From JBBQDZ01 sp038237515 (GTDB lineage: Bacteria; Actinomycetota; Thermoleophilia; Gaiellales; Gaiellaceae), in the NCBI GenBank assembly GCA_038237515.1, contig JBBRYP010000009.1, positions 18,762-82,761 on the forward strand: a stretch of 64,000 bases of DNA. Reading direction: 5' to 3'. Position numbers and translations under genes: made by a program. The first letter of the stretch is position 1. Each line of letters starts with the position of its first letter. Positions 7,728 through 16,478 of this stretch are shown one piece after another. The notes below the pieces were generated by a model. That model did no database searches and had not been told where the DNA came from. It was given only the letters and a program-made list of their open reading frames with translations.

Positions 7728-9746
7728 GTGTCACACGACACCGACAAGCTGATCCGCCAGCTCTCGCTCGTCGCCTTTCTGATGGCCGAGCGGCGGCCGC
7801 TGACGGCTCGTGACGTCAAGTCGAACGTCGAGGGCTACCAGGAGATGTCCGACGAGGCGTTCGCCCGCCGCTTCTACTCCGACCGAACCGAGCTGATCGG
7901 GCTGGGCGTCCCGCTCGATTCCCAGCGCGACGAGTTCACGGGAGAGGAGCTCTACACCCTTCGCTCGGAGCGCTACTTCCTGCCGCCCCTCGAGCTCTCG
8001 GACGAGGAGCTGGCGGCGCTCCAGACCTGCTTCTACCTCCTGGAGGGCAAGTTCGCCTATGCGGAGCCCCTCCGGCTCGCCCTCCAGAACCTCGCACTCG
8101 GGCGCCCGGGCTTCGACGAGGCGCCGACCGAGACGGCCGTGCGCGTCGAGGTCCGCGACCCCGACTACTCGGTGGAGATGTCGAGCCGCCTCGGCAAGCT
8201 CGAGGGAGCGATCTCGAAGCAGCGGACGATCCGCTTCCGCTACTGGTCGATCGCACGCGACGAGGAGCGGGAGCGGCAGGTCAACCCGTACGCGCTCTTC
8301 CAGGAGAACGGCGGCTGGTACGTCGTCGGGCGCGACCTCGAGGCGCAGGACGAGCGGACGTTCCGCGTCTCGCGCATCCGCGGGGAGATCCGGTTCGCGA
8401 CCCGGCGGGAACGCGACTTCCGGCTCCCGGCCGGCTTCGACATCGAGAACTACCGCGGCCGCCCCCCCTGGCAGATCGGCGAGACAGCCGGCGAGGCGAG
8501 GATCGAGGTCGGCGGCGACACGGCCTGGTGGGTCGAACGCGCCTACGGGCGCAGCGGGCGCGTGGAGGATGGTGTCTTCGTCACGCCCTACTCGAGCCTC
8601 CCCCTCCTCGCGTCGTGGGTTCTTCGCCAGGAGGGTCGAGCGATCCCGGCCGCTCCTGCCGCCCTCCGGCGGGAGGTGGCGGCGAGCCTGCGGCGCGTCC
8701 AGGAGCGTCACGAAGGTCCGCCCGCTGCGCCGGCCGAGGAGTTGTCGGTTCCTCACGTGGACGGGCAGGTCGAGCGGCCCTCGGGGCCCGTCGTGCCGGA
8801 GCGGTTCGCGGTCCTCCAGGCGCTCCTGGCCTTCCTGCTCGCCCGCTGCGGCGAAGGGCCCGAGACGGTGATCGCAGCGTCGGAGCTCGTCGAGCGCTTC
8901 AAGATCCCGCCGGAGGAGCTCGAGGAGCACCTCTCGCTTCTCAACCTCGTCAACTTCGGCGGGGGCTGCTACGCGGTCTACGCCGAGCTCCACGGCGACG
9001 AGATCCACGTCGACAAGGAGCTGTTCGGCGACACCTTCAGGTCGCCTCCGCGACTGACGCCGCTCGAGGCGAGGGCGATCCGCCTGGCGCTCGAGTTCGT
9101 CGGGCCGATGATCGCTGCCGATGCGAACACGCCGCTGGAGCGGGTCCGGCGCAAGCTCGAGGAGACGTTCGGTGCGTTCGAGCCCGCGCAGCACTCGGCG
9201 CCGCACGTCGACCTGGCCGAGGCGGACCTGGTCGCGACCCTCACGGACGGCATCCGCGGCCTGCGGCTCGTCGAGATCGAGTATCAGAAGGAGGCCGACG
9301 ACGCCCCGGCGTCCCATCTCGTCGAGCCCTACGTGCTCGAACGGGAGCTCCCGCACTGGTACGTCCACACCTGGGATCGCACCCGCGACGGTAAGCGCAG
9401 CTTCCGCCTCGACCGCATGAAGGGCGCACGGCTCGTCGCCGGGAGCTTCGAGCCGCGGGAGGATTTCGAACCCGACCGGCTGAGCGAGGCGCGCGTGGCC
9501 CGAATCCTCTACACGCCCGCGATCGCCAGGTGGCGCCTCGAGCGCGGCGACGCACGAGCGCTCTCCGACGGCTCCGCCCTCTCGGAGACCGCGGTCGGGA
9601 GCCCCGAGTGGCTGATCGGCGAGATCCTCTCCTTCCGGGGAGAGGCCGTCGTTCTCGAGCCGCCCGACCTGCGAGCGCAGATCGCGCGGCGCGCGCGCGA
9701 GCTCGCGCGCGAGCTACGCGTCTCGCGGCTCCCCGCGCGGGCCTGA
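7728..9746 (+). CDS. pafBC: Fused PafB-PafC-type WYL-domain transcription regulator
   Basis: A 672-residue cytoplasmic DNA-binding protein made of two homologous halves. Each half has a winged-helix or HTH-like start (LIRQLSLVAFLMAERRPLTARDV; ALLAFLLARCGEGPETVIAASELVERF), a WYL domain (about 150-220 and 500-570: IRFRYWSIARDEERERQVNPYAL; IEYQKEADDAPASHLVEPYVLE) and a WCX extension. In mycobacteria, separate PafB and PafC form a heterodimer that activates the LexA-independent DNA-damage response; natural fusions are known. Proteasome genes, the usual neighbours, are not in this window. The GTG start follows a TAAGCT box by 8 nt. Confidence 0.85.
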   Translation: MSHDTDKLIRQLSLVAFLMAERRPLTARDVKSNVEGYQEMSDEAFARRFYSDRTELIGLGVPLDSQRDEFTGEELYTLRSERYFLPPLELSDEELAALQTCFYLLEGKFAYAEPLRLALQNLALGRPGFDEAPTETAVRVEVRDPDYSVEMSSRLGKLEGAISKQRTIRFRYWSIARDEERERQVNPYALFQENGGWYVVGRDLEAQDERTFRVSRIRGEIRFATRRERDFRLPAGFDIENYRGRPPWQIGETAGEARIEVGGDTAWWVERAYGRSGRVEDGVFVTPYSSLPLLASWVLRQEGRAIPAAPAALRREVAASLRRVQERHEGPPAAPAEELSVPHVDGQVERPSGPVVPERFAVLQALLAFLLARCGEGPETVIAASELVERFKIPPEELEEHLSLLNLVNFGGGCYAVYAELHGDEIHVDKELFGDTFRSPPRLTPLEARAIRLALEFVGPMIAADANTPLERVRRKLEETFGAFEPAQHSAPHVDLAEADLVATLTDGIRGLRLVEIEYQKEADDAPASHLVEPYVLERELPHWYVHTWDRTRDGKRSFRLDRMKGARLVAGSFEPREDFEPDRLSEARVARILYTPAIARWRLERGDARALSDGSALSETAVGSPEWLIGEILSFRGEAVVLEPPDLRAQIARRARELARELRVSRLPARA

Positions 9747-9756
9747 GCTCCAGCTC

Positions 9757-11538
9757 CTAAACAGGCAGCTCGAGCGAGAACGTCGCCCCGCGATCGGGCG
9801 CGGAGCGAACTTCGAGCGTGCCGCCGTGGCTCTCCGCGATCGACCTGGCGATGAAGAGGCCGAGGCCCGAGCCCGGCTTGGCCTGGCCACCGTGGGCGCG
9901 ACCGAACTTCTCGAAGATGAGCCCCTGATCCTCGTGGGCGATGCCCGGCCCCTGGTCGGCGACCTCGACGTAGATCCGGCCGTTCGTCCCGTGGGCGGTG
10001 ACCATCACCTCACCGCCTGTGGGCGAATACTTGACGGCGTTCTCGATCAGGTTCAGCAGCACTTGACGCAGGCGCTCGCGATCCCCGCGCAGCAACGGCA
10101 ACGGATCCTCGACGCGAACGTCGACGCGGATCTCGTCCTGGCCGACGGAGACGGCTGCGACCGTCTCCCGGACGAGCTGGCCCAGCTCGACCACGCCGAA
10201 CGAGTAGCTGAACGTGCCGGCTTCGATCCGCGACGTGTCCAGCACGTCTCCGACGAGGCTCGCGAGGCGGTTCGTCTCGTCGCCGATCAGGGCGAGGAAC
10301 GATTCGCGCTGCTCGGGAGTGAGCTCGCGACCGCGCGTCCGGAGCGTCTCGGCGGCTCCGATCACAACCGCCATCGGACTCCGGAGCTCGTGCGAGACGA
10401 GAGAGACGAAATCTGCACGGAGCGCCGAGAGGCGGCGGAGCTCCTCGACCGTCCGGCGCTCTGCGTCGTAGGCACGGATGTTCTGGACGGCCGTCCCGGC
10501 GAGGCGCCCGAGCAGGGTGACGAGCTCGACCTCGTCCGCACGGAAGGAGTCTGGCTCGCGGCGCAGCAGCGCGAGCATGCCGGTGGGCCGCGCCGCGCTC
10601 AGGAGCGGCGCGACGAGGCGGCAGCGGAGCCCGATGGCGAGCAGGTCGGCCTCCTCCGGGTGGCGCTGGTCGGTCATGTCCGGGCGGTAGATCGTCCTCG
10701 CGGTCGAGATGACCTCCTCCACCAGCGCGCCGCGCGGGAGGATCGTTCCGGGCGGGAGGCGTTCCTCGACCCCGACGCCGGCTGCCGCGATCACGCGCAT
10801 CTCGCTCGCCTCCTCGAGGATGATCGCGACGCGATCGAACGGGATCAGCCCCTGCAGCTCGCGGATGAACGCGTTGAAGGCCTGCTCCAGCGCAAGCGAG
10901 GAGCCGAGTGCGCGGACGCACCGGTTCGCGGCTTCGAGCAGGTCGACTCGCCGTCCCAGCTGGTCGCGCAGGCCCTCAGCCTCGGCCGCGCGGGCTTCTG
11001 CGAGCCCCGTCTCCGTCCGCAGTGCCCGAACGAGCCAACCGACGATGACGCCCATGAGGATCTCGACGCCGACCTGAAGCGTCACGTAGTTCAGCTGGAA
11101 GGATTCGGGGGAGAACCGCTGAGCGCGGAGGTGCTCGAAGAGGACGAGGAGGGGCGCCGTCGCGAGCGCGAGCGCGATCGGGCCGACAATTCCATAGCGG
11201 AGCGCTGCCTCGACGACGATCAGGTAGAGCAGCTGCCGGACCGGTGTCCCGCGCTGGAAGTGGTAGATGAGGATGAACGCCGAGACGACGCCGGCATCGA
11301 AGAGAAGCGCCGCGCAGCCGAGTCGCTGCTGCGCACGGCGACCGAGCTCGAGCCGGCTGAGGCGGAAGAAGGCGATTCCGCCGGCTGCCAGCACGGCGGT
11401 CGTCAGCCACGCGAGCAGGCCGTACTGCCGGGGGTGGTGGCCGACGAGGAGGATCTGGACGATCGCAAGCGGGACAGCGGCGAGGCGGATCCACGCCAGC
11501 CAGATCTCTGCCCGCCGCCGGCCCTCCAGCTCCCTCAT
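9757..11538 (-). CDS. Membrane GAF-domain sensor histidine kinase
   Basis: A sensor kinase of about 593 residues. Five or six N-terminal helices (residues 15-170) are followed by a short coiled coil, a GAF domain (about 195-345), a HisKA domain with phospho-acceptor His in SLVSHELRSPMAV (about 370), and a HATPase domain with N box LIENAVKYSP, G1 box DQGPGIAHED and G2 GSGLGLFIA. The ATG at 11538 overlaps the queG stop as ATGA, so the genes are co-translated. No response regulator is adjacent, so it is an orphan within this window. It converges on pafBC with only 10 bp between stops. Confidence 0.88.
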   Translation of the reverse strand: MRELEGRRRAEIWLAWIRLAAVPLAIVQILLVGHHPRQYGLLAWLTTAVLAAGGIAFFRLSRLELGRRAQQRLGCAALLFDAGVVSAFILIYHFQRGTPVRQLLYLIVVEAALRYGIVGPIALALATAPLLVLFEHLRAQRFSPESFQLNYVTLQVGVEILMGVIVGWLVRALRTETGLAEARAAEAEGLRDQLGRRVDLLEAANRCVRALGSSLALEQAFNAFIRELQGLIPFDRVAIILEEASEMRVIAAAGVGVEERLPPGTILPRGALVEEVISTARTIYRPDMTDQRHPEEADLLAIGLRCRLVAPLLSAARPTGMLALLRREPDSFRADEVELVTLLGRLAGTAVQNIRAYDAERRTVEELRRLSALRADFVSLVSHELRSPMAVVIGAAETLRTRGRELTPEQRESFLALIGDETNRLASLVGDVLDTSRIEAGTFSYSFGVVELGQLVRETVAAVSVGQDEIRVDVRVEDPLPLLRGDRERLRQVLLNLIENAVKYSPTGGEVMVTAHGTNGRIYVEVADQGPGIAHEDQGLIFEKFGRAHGGQAKPGSGLGLFIARSIAESHGGTLEVRSAPDRGATFSLELPV

Positions 11539-12539
11539 CCGCGCGCCCGCTCGCGGATCCGCCGCACCGCCCACTCGGCGTGCTCGGCGAGAAGCGGGTC
11601 GGGGTCGTCCGCGTGCGCCTGCGCGAGCGCGAGGTCATCGAGCTGCCCGACGTTCCCGAGCGCGACGAGCGCGTTCCGGCGCAGGTACCTCGGGTCGTTC
11701 CGCGGGAAGTAGAGCCGGTCGTACCGTTCGCACAGCTCGGCGTTCGAGGCCTCGAGCCAGTCGACGAGGGACACGTGCGGGCTGCCCTGCGCCGGCTCGG
11801 AGGCCCGGCGTTTCTCGACGCCGCGATTCCAGGGGCAGACGTCCTGGCAGATGTCGCAGCCGTAGACCTGATCGCCGAGCTCCGCCCGGTATCCCTCGGG
11901 AATCGGTGCGGCCGACTGCGTCCAGTAGGACAGGCAGCGGGTCGCATCGAGCGTTCCCGGCTCGTCGAGGGCGCCGGTCGGGCACGCGTCGATGCACAGC
12001 CGGCACGACCCGCAGTCGAGCTCGAGCGGCGGCGTCGGCTCGAGCGCGGCAGTGGTGACGAGCGTGCCGAGGACGACCCAGGATCCGTACCTCCGCGTGA
12101 TGAGCATCGTGTTCTTCCCGTAGAAGCCCACGCCTGCGCGCGCGGCCGCCTCCCGATCGACGTGCTGGTTCTCGTCGACGAGAACGCGGTGCGCGCCGCC
12201 GAGCCTCCGTGCGAGCTCCTCGAGCCGCTCGCGAAGCTCGCCGTAGCGGTCGCTCCAGGTGTAGCGGGGAAGACGGCCGACCGGCCCAGCGGGCTGCGAC
12301 GGGTCGGGAGCGTAGTAGCAGAGCGCCGCCGACACGACCGTTCGCGCATCGGCGAGGAGCAACTCGGGATGGCACGAGACCTCCGGCCGCGCCATCGTGA
12401 AGCGCATGTCGGCGAAGAGGCCCCGGTCGCGCCTCTCGCGGATGTGACGCTCCGTCTCCTCGTAGGGCGCGACCGGCGCGGCGCCCACGGCGTCGAGTCC
12501 TAGTTCCTCCGCCAGGGCCTCCAGCTCCACCCGATTCAC
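11535..12539 (-). CDS. queG: Epoxyqueuosine reductase QueG
   Basis: A cobalamin- and Fe-S-dependent reductase performing the last step of queuosine synthesis on tRNA. It has about 334 residues. Two [4Fe-4S] ligand sets are visible, CGSCRLCIDACPTGAL and CDICQDVCPW, together with the family stretches GFYGKNTMLI and DPRYLRRNALVALGN (a HEAT-like end). The GTG at 12539 (VNRVELEALAEELGLD) was chosen because the earlier TTG at 12566 would overlap the divergent neighbour's start. It overlaps the histidine kinase by ATGA. Confidence 0.9.
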   Translation of the reverse strand: MNRVELEALAEELGLDAVGAAPVAPYEETERHIRERRDRGLFADMRFTMARPEVSCHPELLLADARTVVSAALCYYAPDPSQPAGPVGRLPRYTWSDRYGELRERLEELARRLGGAHRVLVDENQHVDREAAARAGVGFYGKNTMLITRRYGSWVVLGTLVTTAALEPTPPLELDCGSCRLCIDACPTGALDEPGTLDATRCLSYWTQSAAPIPEGYRAELGDQVYGCDICQDVCPWNRGVEKRRASEPAQGSPHVSLVDWLEASNAELCERYDRLYFPRNDPRYLRRNALVALGNVGQLDDLALAQAHADDPDPLLAEHAEWAVRRIRERARG

Positions 12540-12544
12540 CGGGA

Positions 12545-12550
12545 TAGTGT
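12545..12550 (+). promoter_or_regulatory. Leaderless -10 box TAGTGT
   Basis: TAGTGT ends 6 nt before the GTG at 12557. The overlapping minus-strand sequence CACTAT lies close to the queG start, so the two divergent genes may again share one region. Confidence 0.5.
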
Positions 12551-12556
12551 GCCCGG

Positions 12557-13546
12557 GTGCGGGCAATTCGAATTCACGAGGACGGCGGGCCCGAGGTCCT
12601 GCGCTACGAGGAGGCCCCCGACCCGGAGCCGGGCGAGGGAGAGGCGCTGATCCGCCTCAAGGCCGCCTCGCTCAACCACCTCGATGTCTGGGTGCGAAAA
12701 GGCATGCCGTCGGTGCCGAAGCCCCGCATCCTCGGCGCCGACGGCTCAGGCGTCGTCGAGGCGCTCGGTCGCGCCGTGACGGGCCTCGAGCCGGGGCAGG
12801 CGGTCGTCGTGAACCCGGGGCTCGAGCACGGCGAGGCGATCCACGTCATCGGCGAGCACACCCAGGGAACCCACGCGGAGCTGGTGGCCGTGCCGGCGAC
12901 GAACGTCTACCCGTTGCACGAAGGCCTCTCCTTCGAGGAGGCGGCGGCCTTTCCGCTCGTCTTCGAGACGGCCTACCGGATGCTCGTGACGAAGGCGCGG
13001 CTGCAGGAGGGCGAATGGGTGCTCGTGTGGGGCATCGGAGGCGGCGTCTCGACCGCCGCGTTCCAGATCGCGAAGGCTCTCGGAGGCCGGGTCCTCGTCA
13101 CGTCCTCGAGCGACGAGAAGCTCGCACGTGCCACCGCGCTCGGAGCCGACGCCGCCGTCAATCACGTAGACGGCGACGTCGAGGCGGCCGTCCGCGAGGC
13201 GACCTCCGGCCGCGGCGTCGACGTCGTGGTCGAGCACGTCGGCCAGGCGACCTGGAAGCGCTCTCTCGCTGCGGTCCGCACCGGCGGCCGCGTCATCGTC
13301 TGCGGCGCCACGACCGGAGCGAACCCACCCGCGCAGCTCCACCGCATCTGGTGGAAGCAGCTCGCGATTCTCGGCTCGACGATGGGAACGCGTGAGGACT
13401 TCGAGGGCGCCTACGAGCTCGTCGCGAGCGGCCGGGCGAAGCCGATCGTCGACTCGGTGCTCCCGCTCTCGGAGGCTAGAAAGGCGCACGAGCGACTGGA
13501 AGCGGGCGAGCAGCTCGGCAAAATCGTGCTCTCGATCCCGGATTAG
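12557..13546 (+). CDS. Zinc-independent MDR oxidoreductase (quinone-reductase-like)
   Basis: A 329-residue medium-chain dehydrogenase/reductase. It has the GroES-like N-terminus (LIRLKAASLNHLDVWVRKG, GADGSGVVEALG) and an NAD(P)-binding Rossmann motif (WGIGGGVSTAAFQIAKALG, about 155-173), ending with LPLSEARKAHERLEAGEQLGKIVL. The cysteines that bind the structural zinc in alcohol dehydrogenases are absent, which places it near NADPH:quinone reductases. The substrate is unknown. The start is a leaderless GTG and the stop lies in a bidirectional hairpin. Confidence 0.88.
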   Translation: MRAIRIHEDGGPEVLRYEEAPDPEPGEGEALIRLKAASLNHLDVWVRKGMPSVPKPRILGADGSGVVEALGRAVTGLEPGQAVVVNPGLEHGEAIHVIGEHTQGTHAELVAVPATNVYPLHEGLSFEEAAAFPLVFETAYRMLVTKARLQEGEWVLVWGIGGGVSTAAFQIAKALGGRVLVTSSSDEKLARATALGADAAVNHVDGDVEAAVREATSGRGVDVVVEHVGQATWKRSLAAVRTGGRVIVCGATTGANPPAQLHRIWWKQLAILGSTMGTREDFEGAYELVASGRAKPIVDSVLPLSEARKAHERLEAGEQLGKIVLSIPD

Positions 13547-13567
13547 GCTTCGGCGCTAGCCGAAGCC
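13546..13567. terminator. Bidirectional hairpin shared by convergent genes
   Basis: GGCTTCGGC and GCCGAAGCC pair perfectly around a GCTA loop. The plus gene's TAG overlaps the left arm and the minus gene's TAG lies in the loop, so one hairpin ends both genes. Confidence 0.65.
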
Positions 13568-13855
13568 AAGGATGAACTTGGCGTCTTCCGACATCCTCTC
13601 GGGCGTCCACGGTGGTTCCCACACGAGCTCGATCTCGACCTCCTCCACTCCCGGCACCGCCGAAGCGACGTTGTGGATGTCCTCCTGGATCATCGGCCCG
13701 GCCGGGCAGCCCATCGACGTGAGGCTATGGATGACCTTCACGTTCGGGCCCTCGATCTCGACGTCGTAGAGGAGTCCGAGATCGACGATGTCCATCCCGA
13801 GCTCGGGATCCTCGACCTGTCGAAGAGCCTCGACGACCTCGTCCTTCGTGGGCAT
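13556..13855 (-). CDS. MIP18/SufT-like Fe-S assembly protein (DUF59)
   Basis: A 99-residue protein of the metal-sulfur cluster biosynthesis family (PaaD/SufT/MIP18). The domain spans nearly the whole protein: VEALRQVEDPELGMDIVDLGLLYDVEI, then LTSMGCPAGPMIQEDI, whose Cys (about residue 50) is the conserved family cysteine, and ELVWEPPWTPERMSEDAK. Relatives help mature Fe-S proteins. No other suf genes are adjacent. The ATG follows a TAGACT box by 6 nt (leaderless). Confidence 0.88.
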   Translation of the reverse strand: MPTKDEVVEALRQVEDPELGMDIVDLGLLYDVEIEGPNVKVIHSLTSMGCPAGPMIQEDIHNVASAVPGVEEVEIELVWEPPWTPERMSEDAKFILGFG

Positions 13856-13861
13856 CTACCT

Positions 13862-13867
13862 AGTCTA
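13862..13867 (-). promoter_or_regulatory. Leaderless -10 box TAGACT
   Basis: On the minus strand TAGACT ends 6 nt before the ATG at 13855. It lies between the stop of the NERD gene and this gene. Confidence 0.5.
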
Positions 13868-13872
13868 GCCGG

Positions 13873-14502
13873 CTAGTCGTCGAGAGCCTGCCGCGCCCGC
13901 TGCGGATCGACCGGAGTGCCGCGGCCTGCCCGTAGCCAGTCGACGAGGTGAGCGCGGCCCATGACCCACACCCCCTGCCGGCGGTAGGGGCTGTCGTCGC
14001 GCGTCGCGAGGCAGATGACGGGGGTCACCCAGACCCTCAGGCGCTCGTGCGCCCACGACGCCTCGCGCTTGGCCTGCCGGAGGTGGCGCTCCTCGTAGCG
14101 CCGGAGCTTCGTCTCGACGACGTAGGCGCCGGTCCGGCCGCAGACGAGGTGGTCGACATTGCCGCCGTGATCGAGCTCGAGATCGTGCAGGACGAGCATC
14201 CCCTCGCCGCGAAGCCGCTCGAGCTCGATTCCCACCTCGCGCTCGGCCCGGCTGCCGCGGACCCAGCCGATCGCCTCGACGCTCGCCTGCTCGGCGGAAC
14301 GGAAGGCGATCAGCGCAAGGGCCACGACGCCGAGGCCGGCCACCGCTCCGTGGCCTGAACTCAGCCATCCCAGCCGGGCCGCCAGGGCGCCGGTCAGGAT
14401 GGAGACGCCGAAGAGCGCGAGCAGGAGCCAGACGCGGCGCGTCTCGCGCCGGCTGCGCTCGGTCGCCCACGCGCCGGGCATACGAGCTTCGTCGACCCCC
14501 AC
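13873..14502 (-). CDS. NERD-domain membrane protein
   Basis: A protein of about 209 residues. Two hydrophobic helices (WLLLALFGVSILTGALAARLG and AVAGLGVVALALIAF, about 25-65) precede a nuclease-related NERD domain (about 85-190) with GNVDHLVCGRTGAYVVETKLRRYEER. The D...ETK arrangement matches the D-x(n)-E-x-K core of restriction-like nucleases. The role in the cell is unknown; NERD proteins are thought to process DNA. The start is either GTG at 14502 or ATG at 14481. It follows the glpX-like gene by 60 bp on the same strand and may be read with it. Confidence 0.75.
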   Translation of the reverse strand: MGVDEARMPGAWATERSRRETRRVWLLLALFGVSILTGALAARLGWLSSGHGAVAGLGVVALALIAFRSAEQASVEAIGWVRGSRAEREVGIELERLRGEGMLVLHDLELDHGGNVDHLVCGRTGAYVVETKLRRYEERHLRQAKREASWAHERLRVWVTPVICLATRDDSPYRRQGVWVMGRAHLVDWLRAGRGTPVDPQRARQALDD

Positions 14503-14562
14503 GAGAATTGAATCGGCTGCGTGGGCGTGTTTCCTTAGAGTCGTCGCGGCAGAACGTGACGC

Positions 14563-15570
14563 TTAGAGCAGCAGTCGAACCTCCTCGCGGCGCTCCCGCG
14601 CGAAGAAGTGGACGCCGTCGACGAAGCGGACCCAGTTGCAGCGCGTACACATCACGAGGGAATGGGAACGAGCGCTGTCGGCGAGGAAGCGCACGCCGCG
14701 GAGCAGGTCTCCGTTCGAGACGCCCGTGGCGGCGAAAATGATCTCTCCGGGCGCGAGGTCGTCGATCGTAAAGACGCGCTCGATGTCCTCGATCCCCTGC
14801 TCCCGCGCCTCCTCGACCTCGCGGCGGGAGGTCGGCCAGAGCTGCGCCTGGAGCTCCCCGCCGAGACAGCGGAGGGCCGCGGCGGACAGGATCGCCTGGC
14901 GGGTGCCGCCGATCCCGATCGAGAGATGGTCGTTGGTGCCGCGGATGGCAGCCGAGATCGACGCGGTGACGTCTCCGTCCTGGATCAACTTGATGCGGGC
15001 CCCCGCCGCCCGCACGTCCTCCACGAGGTCGTGGTGGCGCGGCCGGTCGAGGATGATCGTCGTGACGTCGTTCACGTTCCGCCCGAGCGCCACGGCGATC
15101 GCGCGGACGTTGTCGCCAGGCGTTTGCGCCAGGTCGATCTTGCCGCGCGCGACCGGTCCGACCGCCATCTTCCGCATGTACATGTCGGGCAGAGTGAGGA
15201 GCCGGCCCGGTTCCCCGACGGCGATCATGGACATGGCTCCGTTGCCGCCGCGGGCGACGACGCCGCGGCCTTCTAAGGGATCGAGTGCCAGGTCGACCGC
15301 GCGGCCGCCGGCTCCGATCTGCTGCCCTGCCGCGAGCCGCGCGTCGACCTCCGGGCCCCCGATCACGATGCGACCGTCGATCGGGAGCCGCTCCAGCGCC
15401 CGCTCCATCCCGGAGGACGCAGCCTCCTCGGCCGCCTCCTGATCGGCTCGGCCGAGCCACCGCGCGCCGATGAGCGCCGCGGCCTCCGTCGCCCGTGCGT
15501 AGCTCTCGCAGAGGCAGAGATCCTTCTTACCCAGGTCGAGCCCCCGTGCCTCGGGCGCGGTCTGCGTCAC
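14563..15570 (-). CDS. GlpX-like (class II FBPase family) protein with altered active site
   Basis: A 335-residue protein with the class II fructose-1,6-bisphosphatase fold (LPIDGRIVIGG, LALDPLEGRG, GDNVRAIAVALGRNV, LSIGIGG, AAALRCLGGELQAQLWP). Several residues known to bind metal or act in E. coli GlpX are replaced. The GEGE motif reads GGPE (71-74), the DPxEGT motif reads DPLEGRG with Arg102 in place of Thr, the GAPEG Glu becomes Gln225 (GTRQA), and the Asp of the early VDAM motif is replaced by Ser (ASSGM). It is therefore either a phosphatase with changed specificity or not a phosphatase. The GTG start overlaps the 2-phosphoglycerate kinase stop (GTGA), making it the last gene of the cDPG operon. 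Confidence 0.8.
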   Translation of the reverse strand: MTQTAPEARGLDLGKKDLCLCESYARATEAAALIGARWLGRADQEAAEEAASSGMERALERLPIDGRIVIGGPEVDARLAAGQQIGAGGRAVDLALDPLEGRGVVARGGNGAMSMIAVGEPGRLLTLPDMYMRKMAVGPVARGKIDLAQTPGDNVRAIAVALGRNVNDVTTIILDRPRHHDLVEDVRAAGARIKLIQDGDVTASISAAIRGTNDHLSIGIGGTRQAILSAAALRCLGGELQAQLWPTSRREVEEAREQGIEDIERVFTIDDLAPGEIIFAATGVSNGDLLRGVRFLADSARSHSLVMCTRCNWVRFVDGVHFFARERREEVRLLL

Positions 15571-16478
15571 CGGAGCGATACCCGCTGCATCCGCTCCGCC
15601 CCTCCGAGTGTGAGCTCGATCACGGAGGCGACGGCCTGCTCCATGTCGCCATTCTCCACGACCGGGACCCCGCTCCGCCCCGCGCGCTCGACGAGGTAGT
15701 CCTGGACGCGGCGGATGTCGTCGATCGCGTCGAGGTACTTCTCGACCGGCCGCAGGCCCTCGGAGGTCGCGTCACGCACCCAGAAGTGGCTCGCATGCAC
15801 GTCCTCGTGCCGCACCGTCAGCAGCGCATGGACGAACAGGGCGCCGCCCACATCGGTCGGGAGGAGCCCCGGAACCAGGTGCACCCCCTCGAGGATCATC
15901 GACCATCCCTCGCGGAGCGCCCGATCGATCGCCGCCCGGACGCCGACCAGGACGTAGCGGGTCTGGTCGAGGAAGCCGCGGAGGACGGCGTCGGCGCCGT
16001 CGTCGGCGTCGACGGCCGAGCCCGCCTCGAAGCTCGAGTAGTGGATCGACGGCATGAAGTCGCGCGAGAAGAAGGCCCTCATCGTCTCGCGCACGAAGTC
16101 GGTCGAGGTAACGCGCGTGATGCCGAGCCGGTGCGCGGCCTCGGTCGCGACCGTCGACTTGCCGGTGCCGGTCGCGCCTCCGATCAGGACGATGATCGGC
16201 AGATCCAGCTGCTGGAGCTCGCCGTAGCGGCGCAAACGTGAGACTGCCCTCTCCCCGTCGATCGCCCCGAGGGTTTCGATCGCCAGCTCGTGTAGGCGCT
16301 CGAGGTCGACCGCCGCCTCGCACCGATCGGCCAAGTCGAGCTCGACGCGGCGAGCCAGCGCGTAGGCGCGGTCGGCGGGCACTCCGCCCCCCATCAGCGC
16401 TCGTGCCATCAACCCCTTCGAGTAAGGCAGACCGTCCTCGCCGCCCAGCGGGTACGGCCGTCGACGCGGCTCGGTCAC
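15567..16478 (-). CDS. 2-phosphoglycerate kinase (ATP-cone plus P-loop)
   Basis: A 303-residue cytoplasmic kinase predicted to make 2,3-diphosphoglycerate from 2-phosphoglycerate and ATP. Residues 8-75 form an ATP-cone-like region (LPYSKGLMARALMGGGVPADRA). The Walker A motif GGATGTGKST is at 100-109. The remaining P-loop kinase fold includes STDFVRETMRAFFS, MILEGVHLVPGL and a DATSEGLRPVEKYLDAI segment like that of archaeal 2PGKs. It is coupled to the upstream cDPG synthetase gene by GTGA overlap, which supports the assignment strongly: the two enzymes catalyse consecutive steps. Confidence 0.85.
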   Translation of the reverse strand: MTEPRRRPYPLGGEDGLPYSKGLMARALMGGGVPADRAYALARRVELDLADRCEAAVDLERLHELAIETLGAIDGERAVSRLRRYGELQQLDLPIIVLIGGATGTGKSTVATEAAHRLGITRVTSTDFVRETMRAFFSRDFMPSIHYSSFEAGSAVDADDGADAVLRGFLDQTRYVLVGVRAAIDRALREGWSMILEGVHLVPGLLPTDVGGALFVHALLTVRHEDVHASHFWVRDATSEGLRPVEKYLDAIDDIRRVQDYLVERAGRSGVPVVENGDMEQAVASVIELTLGGAERMQRVSLR

